The translations under genes and the position numbers were made by a program. A stretch of 64,000 nucleotides of DNA from Dichotomocladium elegans (Eukaryota > Mucoromycota > Mucoromycetes > Mucorales > Lichtheimiaceae). The notes under the pieces are model-generated. The model had not been told where the DNA came from. It did no database searches and worked only from the letters and a program-made list of their open reading frames with translations. The stretch's first letter is position 1, and every line of letters starts with the position of its first letter. Where the stretch lies: the NCBI GenBank assembly GCA_025716815.1, contig JAIXMN010000051.1, positions 1 to 64,000 of the forward strand. Reading direction: 5' to 3'. Of this stretch, positions 11,069 through 22,500 are shown one piece after another.

Positions 11069-14000
11069 GCGGGTATTTTCTTTGGGCAAGCCCGGACTCA
11101 GACCAGGACTGGGGATTTTTAGGCAGGATGAGTCTGAGAAGAAATTACCTTTCTGAGAAAAATTGAACCGGCACTCCAAAAAGCTACCTAAAAATGATGC
11201 AAAAAGTATCGGTTGTCGCCAAGGAGCATATTGCAAGCTCACAGACAAAAGTCCTTGAAAGATTAAATGGACTAAGCGGTACATAAATGATCAACCACTA
11301 TTATATGGAATTCTACACTGTATATCATCAAGTTGTTGTGGCTATTTTAAAAAAAAAGAAACAAAGCATCTGTTCAGAATTATATGCAGGTTGAAATTGA
11401 GGACGCATACACATATTTATTGACTAGTTATAATTAAATGTTTGATCCTTTGGCGATCTTCCTGAACTTGTCTATTGATACGGAAAGGTGGCTTCTTTTT
11501 CCCTCCAATAGCCTTGCCGCCTCCTCGTGCGATATTTGTTCACTGTCTGCTTTTTTCTTCACCATATCGTACACCTCTTTTCTTCTGCTGTAATACCTTG
11601 ATTCCTTTCTCTCCATCCTCCAAGCGGTTCCATACATTCGTTCCAAGTCCCTCACAGCAGGTCCGCCAGCAATACCATTAACATACTCCCGCCATACGTC
11701 TGTAATGGTAATAAGACTTCGGTTAAGATGGTATAAGGGGATACCACCCTGAAGGGGACTGTTGTCAGGTGTTGGAGTCGCCAAGTTGACACTGGGAGTC
11801 GAGCTAATGCCAGTACCAATCGATGTCAAGGCAGACAATTGAGCTGTTGAGCTGTTGTTATTGAAGCAGGCGTTGCCAAGGGCAAAGAAATCTTTAAACC
11901 CTTGGTTCATATTACGGAACTCGGTTGCCTGGTTAGATCGAATTGCTGCGAGGGAGGAGTGGATGGATTCGAAGCCGTCATTCAAGCTTGAAATGAGCTC
12001 CGGCAAGGCTGCTTGTAGCCTTTGTGAGGCAGTGAGCGCGACTTCATCTTCTTGGAGCGATGCGAGCAGTTCTGTTTCAAATTGTTGAAATAGCTCGTGC
12101 GAGAATATGTTACAGGACCAGAGATAGAAGTCGGGGAATTTCTTCTTTAACAACACGGCGTCCTGTCAATTATTGAATACAATATAACGAATTAGACTCT
12201 TTTTGCAATTTCAGCAGTGCAGTAAAACGTTAGCCTTAAGTACCTGAAGAAGTACAAGTCTGAGGTACCGAAGCAGCGACAAGAAGTTAGGTCCAGCGAT
12301 ATCTTCTTGTACTGAGCCGTCATGCTTGTCGAACTTCTCCTTCCATTGGTCGAGCTCAGGAAAGATCATCGCCTGTAGCTCGTTTGGCGGGATCACCAGG
12401 GCGCGAGGCAGGAAGTAGTTGCCAGGATGATTGGGGAACCCAGCTAAGCTTTTCATCGCCTCGACCGGTAAACTTGAAACATAGCAGCCGACCATTCGAT
12501 CAGTTCCCCACCGTCCTACCATCCGCTGTTGATCTCCGGAGACATTCTCTTGTGCGATCATGTTGAGTGCACTTTTTCTGTTCGCATGTGTTACTTTGGA
12601 CGTATGGATCCCCAGAGTTTTGAAAGCCTCGAGGTAAACCTTGTGCTGAGCTCGATAGCTTATTGGCGTGGATTTATCTGCTCCCTTGAAAAGGACGGTT
12701 TCGTACCAATTCTCGCGCCTGGTGAAGTCCGGAAAAGGTTCGTTTTCAAAGTGGAAGCGAGAAAAAAGATACATGGCCAGTGCGCCAACTGAGCATAACT
12801 CGACTTCTTTGCTCCTTATTGAAGACCCGTACTCGATTTTTCCGTGCTGGTTTGTCTTCCCGAACGTGATTGTTGCGACCAATGCCACACATTGTGAGGC
12901 GCCTTGATTATCGATCTCGAGAGAGAAAAGATCCGCAAATTGCATGCCAAGGGTAGTCTGGCTTCTGCACAGCATTGCATGGCTCAGTAGGAAGCATAGT
13001 CGATCTCTGCAGCCACTTGGATTATTTTTTCGCACAAGAAAATATTCGCTGACTTGTTGGAGCTCTTGCTTTGTATAGCCATCGTTAAGAGTATTCTTTC
13101 CCCGGTCTTCAAAATATTTTCGCTTGTCTTTGGCCTTTTGTATGTCAATTGTCTTCAAAAAAGTTCGAACAAGTGGACCTCTTGCATGACCATGCGGATT
13201 GGCACCCAAAGTTTTCTGCTTGTTGTACAGATCCACGGCAGCTTTGACGTATCCAAGGATAGATTCCCTGCTTAATGCGATCGGGGTGTCGTCGGCATTT
13301 CTCTTCAGCTTTCTTCCACGCTTCATCACGAATTCCGCAAGGAAATAGCTCAGCTTTTGATCGGTAACTGTTTCCCCATCGCTGAAGTTTTGCTCAAGAC
13401 ACCATCTCTATATGCCGACAATGTTATTAGCATCATTTTGTTTTTTTGCTTTAAGCTGTACAATTTGCTACCTTCCATTCTTCTTGCTTTGCCATATACG
13501 CCTTAGATGTGTTCGACGGCCGGGCAGCCATGTTCTGAGCGATAATCATCTGATTGCTGCGGTACATGGCTGCATTATTGTCGATCATGCGCTGAAGTCC
13601 TTCGTCATCGACTGTCGTTGGATTGTTGACTGCTTGCGTATTGTTCATCGATAAAGGGTCAGACCTTGGTAAGAAGCAAGTCAACAAAATGACAATGCCG
13701 CCGAACGCGATTTATAAATTGTAACACTTACAGGTAAACAAGGAAATGGACATTGCATCCTTACGTAGATACATATTTCGCTCATATTTATAAGAAAATA
13801 CATATTCTGTTGGTGTAACTACGTTAGTAATCAACGCTCAAGATTATCCGAGAAGTCTCGTGTGGGCAAATACATATTCATATATTTAAAACCGGGCAAA
13901 GTGATCATCAAAAACTATTTACTCTTTAATAAGTTTCAGATCATGAAAGTTCTCCCAGGGCACGTTGCTTTTCAGGCACTATGAGATAAATGAATATATG

Positions 14001-14387
14001 AATATGCTACGTATTGCTATAATACGTTCAGTAGAACAGTAGATATGTATGCTGTCAAGCGTAAAAATTATCTACGGCGGCAACAAGCTGCACCAAAGTG
14101 CTTCCACTATGCATTATTCAACAGAGGGAAGCATATCGTGGTGGAGTGTAAAAACAATGCCTGTATTTGGGATTGCGATACCAAGGCAACTCTTCTATTG
14201 GGCCAATCGTTCGTGGAACCAGATGAGTCCCAGATGAGTCCCAGAGGGTAAATACTTTAGGTATTTTGAAGGTATTTTCCCACTTTTTCGCTGGGGACCA
14301 AAAAATACCTTTTTTTTTCAAGCCAAAATTTTCATATTCCGCTGGGTAATTTTGAGTCTCGGATGAGTTTCATGGTTCAGATACTGT
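11069..14387 (-). mobile_element. Crypton copy 3
   Basis: Rightmost unit. Near its left end it lacks one C and one G relative to the other copies (about 11104-11115), and one A in the poly-A run near 11350. After its terminal ATACTGT the sequence changes abruptly to unique flank beginning ATTGTGTTTC. Confidence 0.88.
11434..13648 (-). CDS. Crypton tyrosine recombinase with GCR1_C domain (copy 3)
   Basis: Third intact copy of the gene, complement(11434..12162, 12244..13407, 13472..13648), again encoding 689 aa. The nearest host gene, LysM-3D at 14441, is on the same strand upstream. Read-through from that gene would enter the array, because its 3' end abuts the insertion. Confidence 0.87.
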
Positions 14388-14440
14388 ATTGTGTTTCTAT
14401 TTTTGACATTGATACAATCCTACTGGAATATTTTCTTTGT

Positions 14441-15845
14441 TTACATGTAGTGCAATAGCTTACAATTCCCGCCCTCATAAACATCAACCTCTGTCGTAGG
14501 ATAAGACTTATCAAGGGCCTTGTAGTTTTCCCTTTCATAGACGTAAAGATCGATGTGGTTCGACTTGAAGCTCCAGCTCTGGTCTATATTGGAAGACAGG
14601 GAATATCAGAAAGTAAGTCACAGACGTGAGAGAGCGGCAAATGCTCGAGCATACCATCCACCAAAAGGCAGCCGTTGTGTATCTTGCCAGAATTGGGCAA
14701 CTTCCAGCCATCCAGGGCGGGGACATAGATTTTTGTGCCCCTGGGGATATCGTTTGCAGCGATGCTAATGTAGGGTTTGAGCGCGGTGCCGTAAGCAGTA
14801 ATTCCGTAGGGTTCTTTAGAACGGTCGAGGATTTCAAAGCACCTGTAGTTCGAGCAGGAACAGCTGCCGAGATTGACAATCTTGTCGTCAACCACTCCCG
14901 TGCCTTCCATAACTAGAGCATTTGCAAAATTCTCGTTGACCTGACCGATGGCTACCCCACTGCAGGTCTTGATCGTCACCTTCGCGCCGCCCTTGTAGTC
15001 TTCGTTATGGGCAATCCAGTAGTAGGTAAAAGCGGACCTGGCCTGAATCTTTTTGCGTGAATCTATAACAAGATCGGTCATCGTATCCATCACTGTGCCA
15101 GTTTTGGCCGTGACAAACTTCTTTGTCGTCCGAACACGCAGGGCGACGCAGTAGGACCTTCCTCTGCGCAGGTTACTGCAATTGTTTTCATCGAGCGGCC
15201 AGTTCCATTTATAAAAATCACCGATTGAAATGTCGTATTTCTTTGCAATGGTTGCGCACGTGTCGCTTCTTACCACTGTCCGTTGAAAAGGTCAGTTGGC
15301 AATCGTCCCTTCTTTAATTTTTTCTTCTCTTTGCAGGTTTACCCTTGTAAGTGTGCTTGCATGCATAGGTAATAGAAGTCTCAACGCAATAGCTTCTGCC
15401 GACGTGCAGGTTTGTACAATCGCTATCGATCTGATCGTTAAGCTTCAGAAAGTTCATTACGGAAATTCCGCTTCTCTTGGCAATACTTTGACAGGTGTCG
15501 CCCTGAAGAGCTAGTAGGAGAACACAATGGATAATGGAAGTGAGTGACGTATTCCAGAACTACAGTTGATACAGCAATCTTTTTATTACCTCTATAATAG
15601 GATGCACAAACGCTAGTATGTTTCCTCGGCGGGCTTGTCCGACGGAATATTTTCGATGGGACCTTGTCAAGAACGAAAGCGGATACCGGTGTGTCATGAT
15701 TTCTATTAGACATCGTGACAGTCCTGACCTTCGCATGATGGACTATCGCATTAGGGCGGGCGGCGGCGGCGGTGGCGATGATGAGGAGGCCTGCGATGGT
15801 GAGGAGACTGAGGATGGCAAACGAAATACCACAGGTAAAAGGCAT
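14441..15845 (-). CDS. Secreted LysM-LysM-3D (barwin-like) protein
   Basis: Four exons, complement(14441..14583, 14655..15275, 15343..15510, 15590..15845), give 395 aa; all introns are phase 1 and GT-AG. The ATG at 15845 opens a hydrophobic signal segment of about 28 residues ending in an Ala-rich stretch, so the product is secreted. Two fungal-type LysM modules follow. The first, about 86-135, has GDTCQSIAKRSGIS and GRSYCV; the second, about 140-188, has SDTCATIAKKYDIS and GRSYCV. Residues about 200-380 form a 3D/double-psi beta-barrel domain with TAYGTALKPYISIAAND, IPRGTKIYVP, HNGCLLVDD and NHIDLYV, including the acidic residues that name the fold. LysM modules bind chitin or peptidoglycan; 3D domains occur in cell-wall-active proteins. 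Its substrate is unknown. The Crypton array starts 54 bp past its stop. Confidence 0.82.
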
Positions 15846-16920
15846 TAAGTCGATATATTTATAGGATGACAATATAAAAAATGAATTTCTACGTGTTGCA
15901 TGCGACGAGCATGTCCGGAGCAAAAAGAAAGGAATGGGACCCAAAGAGCACTTTCTCTCGAGGCAGGAAGGGCGAACAAGACGCAAAGACTGAAGAAAAG
16001 GAAGAAGGATATGTGAGTGGTCTAATGCATGGTTGGCTTTATTTATTGTCAAGCCTGTCTATGCAGTTAAAGGAGAAGGAAGACACCTCGGGCCACGTCG
16101 CTCCGAGTCGACAAAAATAACTTCCTATAATGCTAGTATCATTTCTGTTTGGGGTCCAACGAATGTTTCCACCGCAAGTGGATGCTGCCTTTCAACCATC
16201 CATGATCGTCTGTATAACTAATCATTCGTTTGTCGAGCGTTAATATTACTGTCAATGTGGCTCTTAGCTTTCAACGTGCGCTAAATAAAATGTGAATGCA
16301 CGCGTGTATTTCTTTATTCGCCTGCTGAAATGAGGAGGGCAGAAAATCCTAGGAAGCAATAGGCACAGTGCATGTTATATTAATGACTTCTTATCCCATA
16401 ATTGCTACTATCAGTGCGATGGAGAGTAATTGTATGAGTTAAAATTAATCATACCTAATGGTGGATTAATTAGCGAACGGAATCACCCATTCTCTCTTAT
16501 TTGTAATTGTAACTCTAGCAGAATCAAGCCGTGAAGATGTAACGATTATGAAGCAAGTGATTTTCTGTGGCAAATTCCGAACAAATAGCTTTTGTGGAGC
16601 GGCCTTGCATACCTCTTAATTGGGGTGTGGGTAGGAAGTCCCGGTGAACGACTCTCCAGGGCCGATGTTTAAAAGAGCGAAGATGCATGAACAATGTGCA
16701 ACATGGTAACCAAAGCCCACTGGGATTATTTTGAATCCCCGACAGAGAAATGTTTTTGATGCTCATGTAAGCTAGATTCGTTAACTCTCCGACAGATCCT
16801 CCGATCATTTCACGTGTGTTTCCCTGACCTTTGAAAGGCTCAATAACCCGGGTTTCGCTTGACTCTTGTGCTGCCTTCGCTCCCCTTTTCCTTTCCATTC
16901 TCCCCACCTCCCCCCCACTC
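15846..16920. other. Intergenic region between divergent genes
   Basis: About 1.07 kb between the minus-strand LysM-3D gene and the plus-strand cytochrome b5 fusion gene, so it should contain both promoters. AT-rich in the middle (16250-16510). Pyrimidine-rich just before 16921 (CCTTTCC and CCCCCC blocks), a common look for core promoters in this window. No gene or RNA recognised. Confidence 0.5.
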
Positions 16921-19025
16921 ATGCCTGATATCAAGATCTTTACGCGTGACGAGGTTGCCAAGCATTGCTCTGAAGGCGACTGCTGGATCATCATCGATTC
17001 AGAGGTTTATGACGTCTCCAAGTTTGCTCCAATGCATCCTGGCGGAGAACAGCTTCTTTTAGAATTTGGCGGAAAAGACGCGACAGGTAAGAAACCGGAA
17101 GCAACATAGTTTTTATAGACAAATGCTCTTTTATTCAAAGAAGTGAGTAAGCTGATGCAGGTTTATAGATGATTTTTATGGCCTCCATCGCCAAGAAGTC
17201 CTTGTTAAGTACGCGCGTCTCAAAATCGGCACCATTGCCGATGAGCAGCCGCAGATTGATCAACCTGCGTCGGACGCTATCTCCAAGGTGCCTTATGCTG
17301 AACCTAGCTACTGGCTGGGTTACAAGAGCCCCTACTTTAAGTAAGCCATTGTAGTAGTAGACATTGCTCTATTCCTTTCCTTCCATTCACCTCGCCCGCC
17401 TTTGTCAGTGAAAGTCACACCAAGTTCCGCAAGGCACTCCGAGCTATCTATTCAAAGGTGAAGCCTGAAGCGATGCTTAGCGAAGAGTTGGGCAAGGCAC
17501 CTACGGCCGAACTTTACCGTATGCTGGGCGAAGAAGGTGTCTTGGCGTCGCAGATTGGCCCCGGCCCATGGCTCAAGGGTCTGAAGCTCCCGGGTGGCAT
17601 CAAACCAGAGGAATTTGATTATTTCCACGAAATGATTGCTCATGAGGAAACAGCCCGTCTGTCCGCCCCCGGTTTTAGCGATGGCATCTCCTCCGGCTAC
17701 AGCATCGGTCTTCCGCCCGTCTTCAATTTTGGTCCCAAGCATCTCAAGGAGCGTGTCGTGCCCGAGGTCTTGCTGGGCAAAAAGCGAATCTGTTTGGCGA
17801 TCACCGAACCCTATGCTGGCTCCGATGTCGCTCGGCTCCGCACGACCGCCAAGCGCACCCCTGACGGCAAACACTTCATCGTCAATGGCGTCAAAAAGTG
17901 GATTACCAACGGGACCTTTGCCGACTACTTCACTGTAGCTGTCCGCACAGAGAAGGGCATCAGCATGCTTTTCATTGAACGAGGCGACGGCATCGAGACC
18001 AAGGGCATCAAGACCTCTTACTCGCCCGCTGCAGGTACCTCGTACATCACATTTGAGAATGTCAAGGTTCCAGTTGAGAACATCTTGGGCAAGGAAGGTC
18101 AGGGCTTCCAAGTCATTATGTACAAGTATGTGTCGATCGGCCTCATAGCAAAGGCAGGAGAAGAGGGGCGAGGACAAGGAGATGGGTTGGCTTATGGGAG
18201 CTGTACAATGGCTTCTTCGTTTCAAGTTTAAAATTGACTTCTCTTCCAAAAATAGTTTCAATCACGAACGATGGTATATCTGCTGTGCTATCATTGCCGG
18301 TACACGTGCGGTTATAGAAGGTTAGTACCTAATCCCGTTTTAAATCAATAATGAAGATATCAACTCACAGTCACCCGTCTTTCTTGCACTTATAGACTGG
18401 TAGGTTTGGGAGTTATATGGTCTGTACCCTTCAAGGTAGCGCCTATACTCATTGCTTTTTTAATTTTTAGCTTCAAATGGGCTAATCAGCGTAAAGGTAA
18501 AAAAAAAGAACGGAGGAGCGGGGTGGCTAAATTGCTATCCTGGTCTGATAACTATGACTGACGTGAACAATTCCAGTCTTCGGCAAGCGTCTGATTGATC
18601 AGCCAGTGATTCGTAACAAGCTTGGCTCGATGGTACAACAGAGAAAAGGGCATTCTGGAGAGAGAAGGAATGGAATGATATTGAGATATTATATCTAGAT
18701 TGCCCAGCTTGAACCTGTTCAGAACTGGCTGGAGAACATCACCTATCAAATGTGCAACATGCCCTATGCAGAGCAGTCGCAAAAGCTTGCTGGCCCTATT
18801 GCTCTTCTCAAGTTCCAGGCCACTCGCGTTGCACACAATGTCTCAGACGATGCCACCCAGATCTTTGGTGGTCGCGGCATTACTAAGTCTGGTATGGGTA
18901 GAAATATCGAAGCCTTCCAACGCACCTACAAATTCGCAGCCATTTTGGGCGGCAGCGAGGAAATTATGGCCGATCTTGGTGTCCGCCAGGCCGTCAAGTC
19001 CTTCCCCAAGAATGCTCGTCTGTAA
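16921..19025 (+). CDS. Cytochrome b5 / acyl-CoA dehydrogenase fusion protein
   Basis: Eight exons: 16921..17086, 17169..17340, 17409..18125, 18256..18320, 18396..18399, 18471..18496, 18577..18632, 18699..19025; 510 aa. Residues 1-75 are a cytochrome b5 heme domain with axial-ligand candidates H39 (HPGG, 39-42) and H62 (YGLHR). Residues about 113-505 are an acyl-CoA dehydrogenase flavoprotein (LAITEPYAGSDV, VNGVKKWITNG, MYNFNHERW, KWANQRKVFGK, IFGGRGITKSG, LGGSEEIMADLG). Such fusions are known in fungi and are thought to pair acyl-CoA oxidation with b5 electron transfer. The acyl substrate cannot be read from sequence. Exon 5 is only 4 nt (ACTG); without it the frame breaks, with it the protein reads EDCFKWANQ as the family expects. 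No targeting peptide or C-terminal SKL is visible; the end is NARL. Confidence 0.9.
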
Positions 19026-19553
19026 AATCACTATAAATGCGCCCCAACTTCATCCACATCCCCCCACGTCTCGGATCTCTTAAATGCATGAAGTGGCCCA
19101 TCATTACATGAGGAAGAGAGAATGTGGCAATAAAGTATCCCTTGTCCTTCTTATTGGGTCCCGCGAGCCATCATCCGCACGCGTACCCGGACACATAACT
19201 TTGATTGTCTAGAAACATTGTGAAGGCAGTTGGATTTTAAGAGGTCCGGAAGGTATCACAGCTACTTATCACGCTCTGCTATATTCTGCATGAGTATTGT
19301 AGCCCATGTGTCCCAGTGGGACACCGTAATCCTCACAATTGGCACGTTCCTCGATAAAACGTTTAGACGCACTATGCGATCTGAACTATGGCTCCGGGAC
19401 GATAGGACATGCTGGAAAATCTCGCTTTCAATAATTGCAAGCATCACTGGCCAATCAAATAGCGAGCCTATAAAAACGCGCTTCCGTTTTTTTTTTTTGG
19501 AGGGGGGAATCCCAAGGATTTTCGATTTTTTTTTAATCCTCTGCACAACCATA
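19026..19553. other. Intergenic, promoter side of HBS1
   Basis: 528 bp without a gene. T-runs at 19489-19500 and 19527-19534 lie just upstream of the HBS1 start. I see no RNA gene or repeat. Confidence 0.5.
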
Positions 19554-22500
19554 ATGTCGAGACACAGAAACGTTCGAAATTTGGACATCAACGGTAGGGA
19601 AAAATGCTATGGTAACAAAGTCAAGTTAATAATTGACCTGTTACAGACGTACTTGACGAGGACGATTATTACGACGAGTACGACGATGAAGCGTGTAAGC
19701 TACTACTTTACTTTTCCCTCTTGTTCGGAATCACGCAGAATGCGCAGCAATAATTTTAAATGGGCGGAATAGTGGACGAAGGCGATCTAAATGAAGAAGA
19801 CCGGGCACAGCTAGAGGACGGCTTGGTCCATGTGCGCAATATTGTGGGGAACGACATCCCGGTCTCAGACGCAGAAATTAAAGAACTGCTCTGGGACTCT
19901 TACTTTGACCGGGATAAGACGGTTGAGGACGTCCTTGGTACAAGTGCACCGTAGGATACTAAAGTATTAGCTTTGCTTACTGGAAGCTTTATTAGCGATG
20001 GTTAGAAAGATCAGAGCCGAAGAAGAAAAACAGAAGAAAAAGGCAGCAAAGAAGGCAAAAGGTAAAGAATTATTCTATTCTGCCGCAGCTTGCGTTTTTC
20101 TTTCTTTCTTCCCTTTCCACATACTTTCCTCCTCCATCCCGTTTGATGTATTTTTTTTCCTGCCCAACTCATGTGTAACGATACGTGCATAATGCAGGTT
20201 AGTTTCAGACTCTTTTGTTTGTTACATGGAAACTATTATCCACATCCCGTTTGCCAGAAGAAGGACGCATGAATTTTGAGACTTTATTATAGATAGCGAT
20301 CGAAAGCCACGATATCGGCGCCGCCAAACACCCAAAACGATTTCAGATACTATACCCGCTAAACATGAACCTTCATTGCAACAGCAACCCAAAAGCCTCT
20401 CCTCTCTCAGCAGCCTTGCGCTAAAAAGTACGTTGATCCCTGCCTCGAAAAAGCCTTCGTCTTTGCAATCTCTGGCCCAGAAATCCGCTGGTCAGCGTGG
20501 TATGACGGCACTGCAAATGCTTGCTTCGCGGCAACAGCAACAGGCCCAGGTTCCGGGTAGCACAACAATTACCTCCTCTACCGCATTACCCAATTCCACT
20601 ACCGCGACAGTCGTCACCACTGCAACTACATCTAAGAAGCCCTCATCGTCATTGGCAGCCCTTGCTCAGACATCGACTAAAACCAAAACAACCAATCTGG
20701 CTCATCTTGCGATGCGCTCACGTCCCGTGGCCGGTGCATCAATAGCAAAGCCAAATAGTCTCGCAGGTCTTGCATACCGGGCGAAAGCGACCAGGCAGGC
20801 GTCAGAGACAAAAGTTGAGGAACAAGCCGAAGGTGAAGCTGAGGGGGGAAAGGCGATAGAAGAGGACGAGGTGATAAAAGGAACTGCCAATGAGGAAGAA
20901 ACAAAAGAGACAGCGGTGGAGAATAAGCGAGAGGGCACTCCCACCCACGAAGTCACTGGCAATTTACTGCAGTCGACTAACAATGTTGCGGTTTCTGGTG
21001 TCCACAATCCACTTTGTGCACTTCCTTCGGCCGCAGCCAACTTCTTATTTATGCGGATTGGCGCATCAGCACCGAAGCCATATATCCATGATGCCGTTCC
21101 GTTTGAATCAATTGGGCAGGCCTTTTATGAGGTCGTGAAAGCATCCTCCGATTCCATTCATGCGTTTGCTTTTGACGTACCAAGTCCAGATGATGTTGTT
21201 ATGGATGCACAGTCCCATCGCAGCGGCGGTCATCTTCGAAAATCGTAATACACATGCACTGATCTTTTCTCCATCTCTCTCTTTCTCTCCTCTCTCTTCC
21301 CCGAATGTTCGAAGAAAATTGCAGCTGTGGCAGGCGATAGATACATGCAAAACTAATATAATCGATCATCCAGCTGTACAGGCGCTACCTCCAAAGAAAG
21401 CACCCTCAAACGCAAAATCGTCGCAAGCATATAATGGTGATCAGGTTTCAGAAGATCAGCTCGCACAAGACATGCAAGGTCTTGGTTTTGAGGGCTCTAC
21501 TGTTGCGAAATTATCCACGCAGGCACACATGCGTGTCCTTTCTGCGGCATCGACACCAGCGGGTACACCTCCAGGGACCCCGCGGTCTGGTTCGCCGCTC
21601 GCTAAAATACCTAATTCAAAACGCGTGAATGTGCTCGAAGAATATGGCAAACGCTCAGCAGAGAAGCCAAAGCTGAATCTCGTCATCATTGGCCATGTTG
21701 ATGCTGGAAAGTCCACTTTGATGGGCCACATGCTTTATGCATTGGGTCAGGTCAACGAGCGTACAATGAAAAAGTACGAAAGGGAATCACAAAAGATTGG
21801 CAAAGGGTCATTTGCCTTTGCATGGGTGCTGGATGAGACTGGCGAAGAGAGAGACCGGTAAGCTCCGTTCATGTACCGAATTCCTCCTATTTTTCTTGTT
21901 CTTCTTTGGTCAGAACGTAACAATGGTTTTGGACATATCTTTATGTTAGCGGTATCACCATGGATATTGCTACCAACAATTTTGAAACGGAGCATCGCAG
22001 CTTTACTCTCCTTGACGCACCTGGCCATCGCGATTTTATTCCAAATATGATTTCCGGGACTGCTCAGGTGAAATAAGGGAGGATACCGAGTGGAGCCTGA
22101 TCTGACGGATGAATGTAGGCCGATGCGGCGGTTTTGGTGGTGGATGCAAGCACGGGTGGTTTTGAGTCTGGATTTGATGCGAATGGCCAGACAAAGGAAC
22201 ATGCGTTGTTGGCTCGCAGTTTGGGTGTCCAGCAGATGATTGTGGCTGTGAACAAGTTGGATACGGTATGTTTATTGCGCTCCACCGGTGGATGGATGAA
22301 AACGTGTCAAAGATCCTAGACTCACAAAAAAAAACGAACGCAGTTGAACTGGGATCAAGGTCGATTTCAAGCTATCACTGAAAAGCTTGGCGTCTTCCTG
22401 ACACAAGCCGGATTCAAGAAAAGCAATCTGTCTTACGTCCCTGTGTCTGGCCTTACCGGCGAAAATCTGACCAAGAAGAGCACCTTGGTGGAGTGGTACA

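Larger units (their letters stand above)
4419..14387 (-). mobile_element. Tandem array of three Crypton DNA transposons
   Basis: Three head-to-tail copies with periods 3322, 3321 and 3319 bp. They differ, as far as I can see, only by one- or two-base changes in homopolymers. The 7-bp word ATACTGT lies at the left flank (4419-4425), both internal junctions (7741-7747 and 11062-11068) and the right flank (14381-14387). One core per junction is what tyrosine-recombinase integration leaves behind. The encoded recombinase is on the minus strand in every copy. The array ends about 54 bp beyond the stop codon of the LysM-3D gene. Confidence 0.9.

Noticed and set aside
15438..16052. 204-aa ORF as a stand-alone gene
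   Set aside because: Only its section from the ATG at 15845 is coding (signal-peptide exon of LysM-3D); the rest is upstream DNA and an intron read through.
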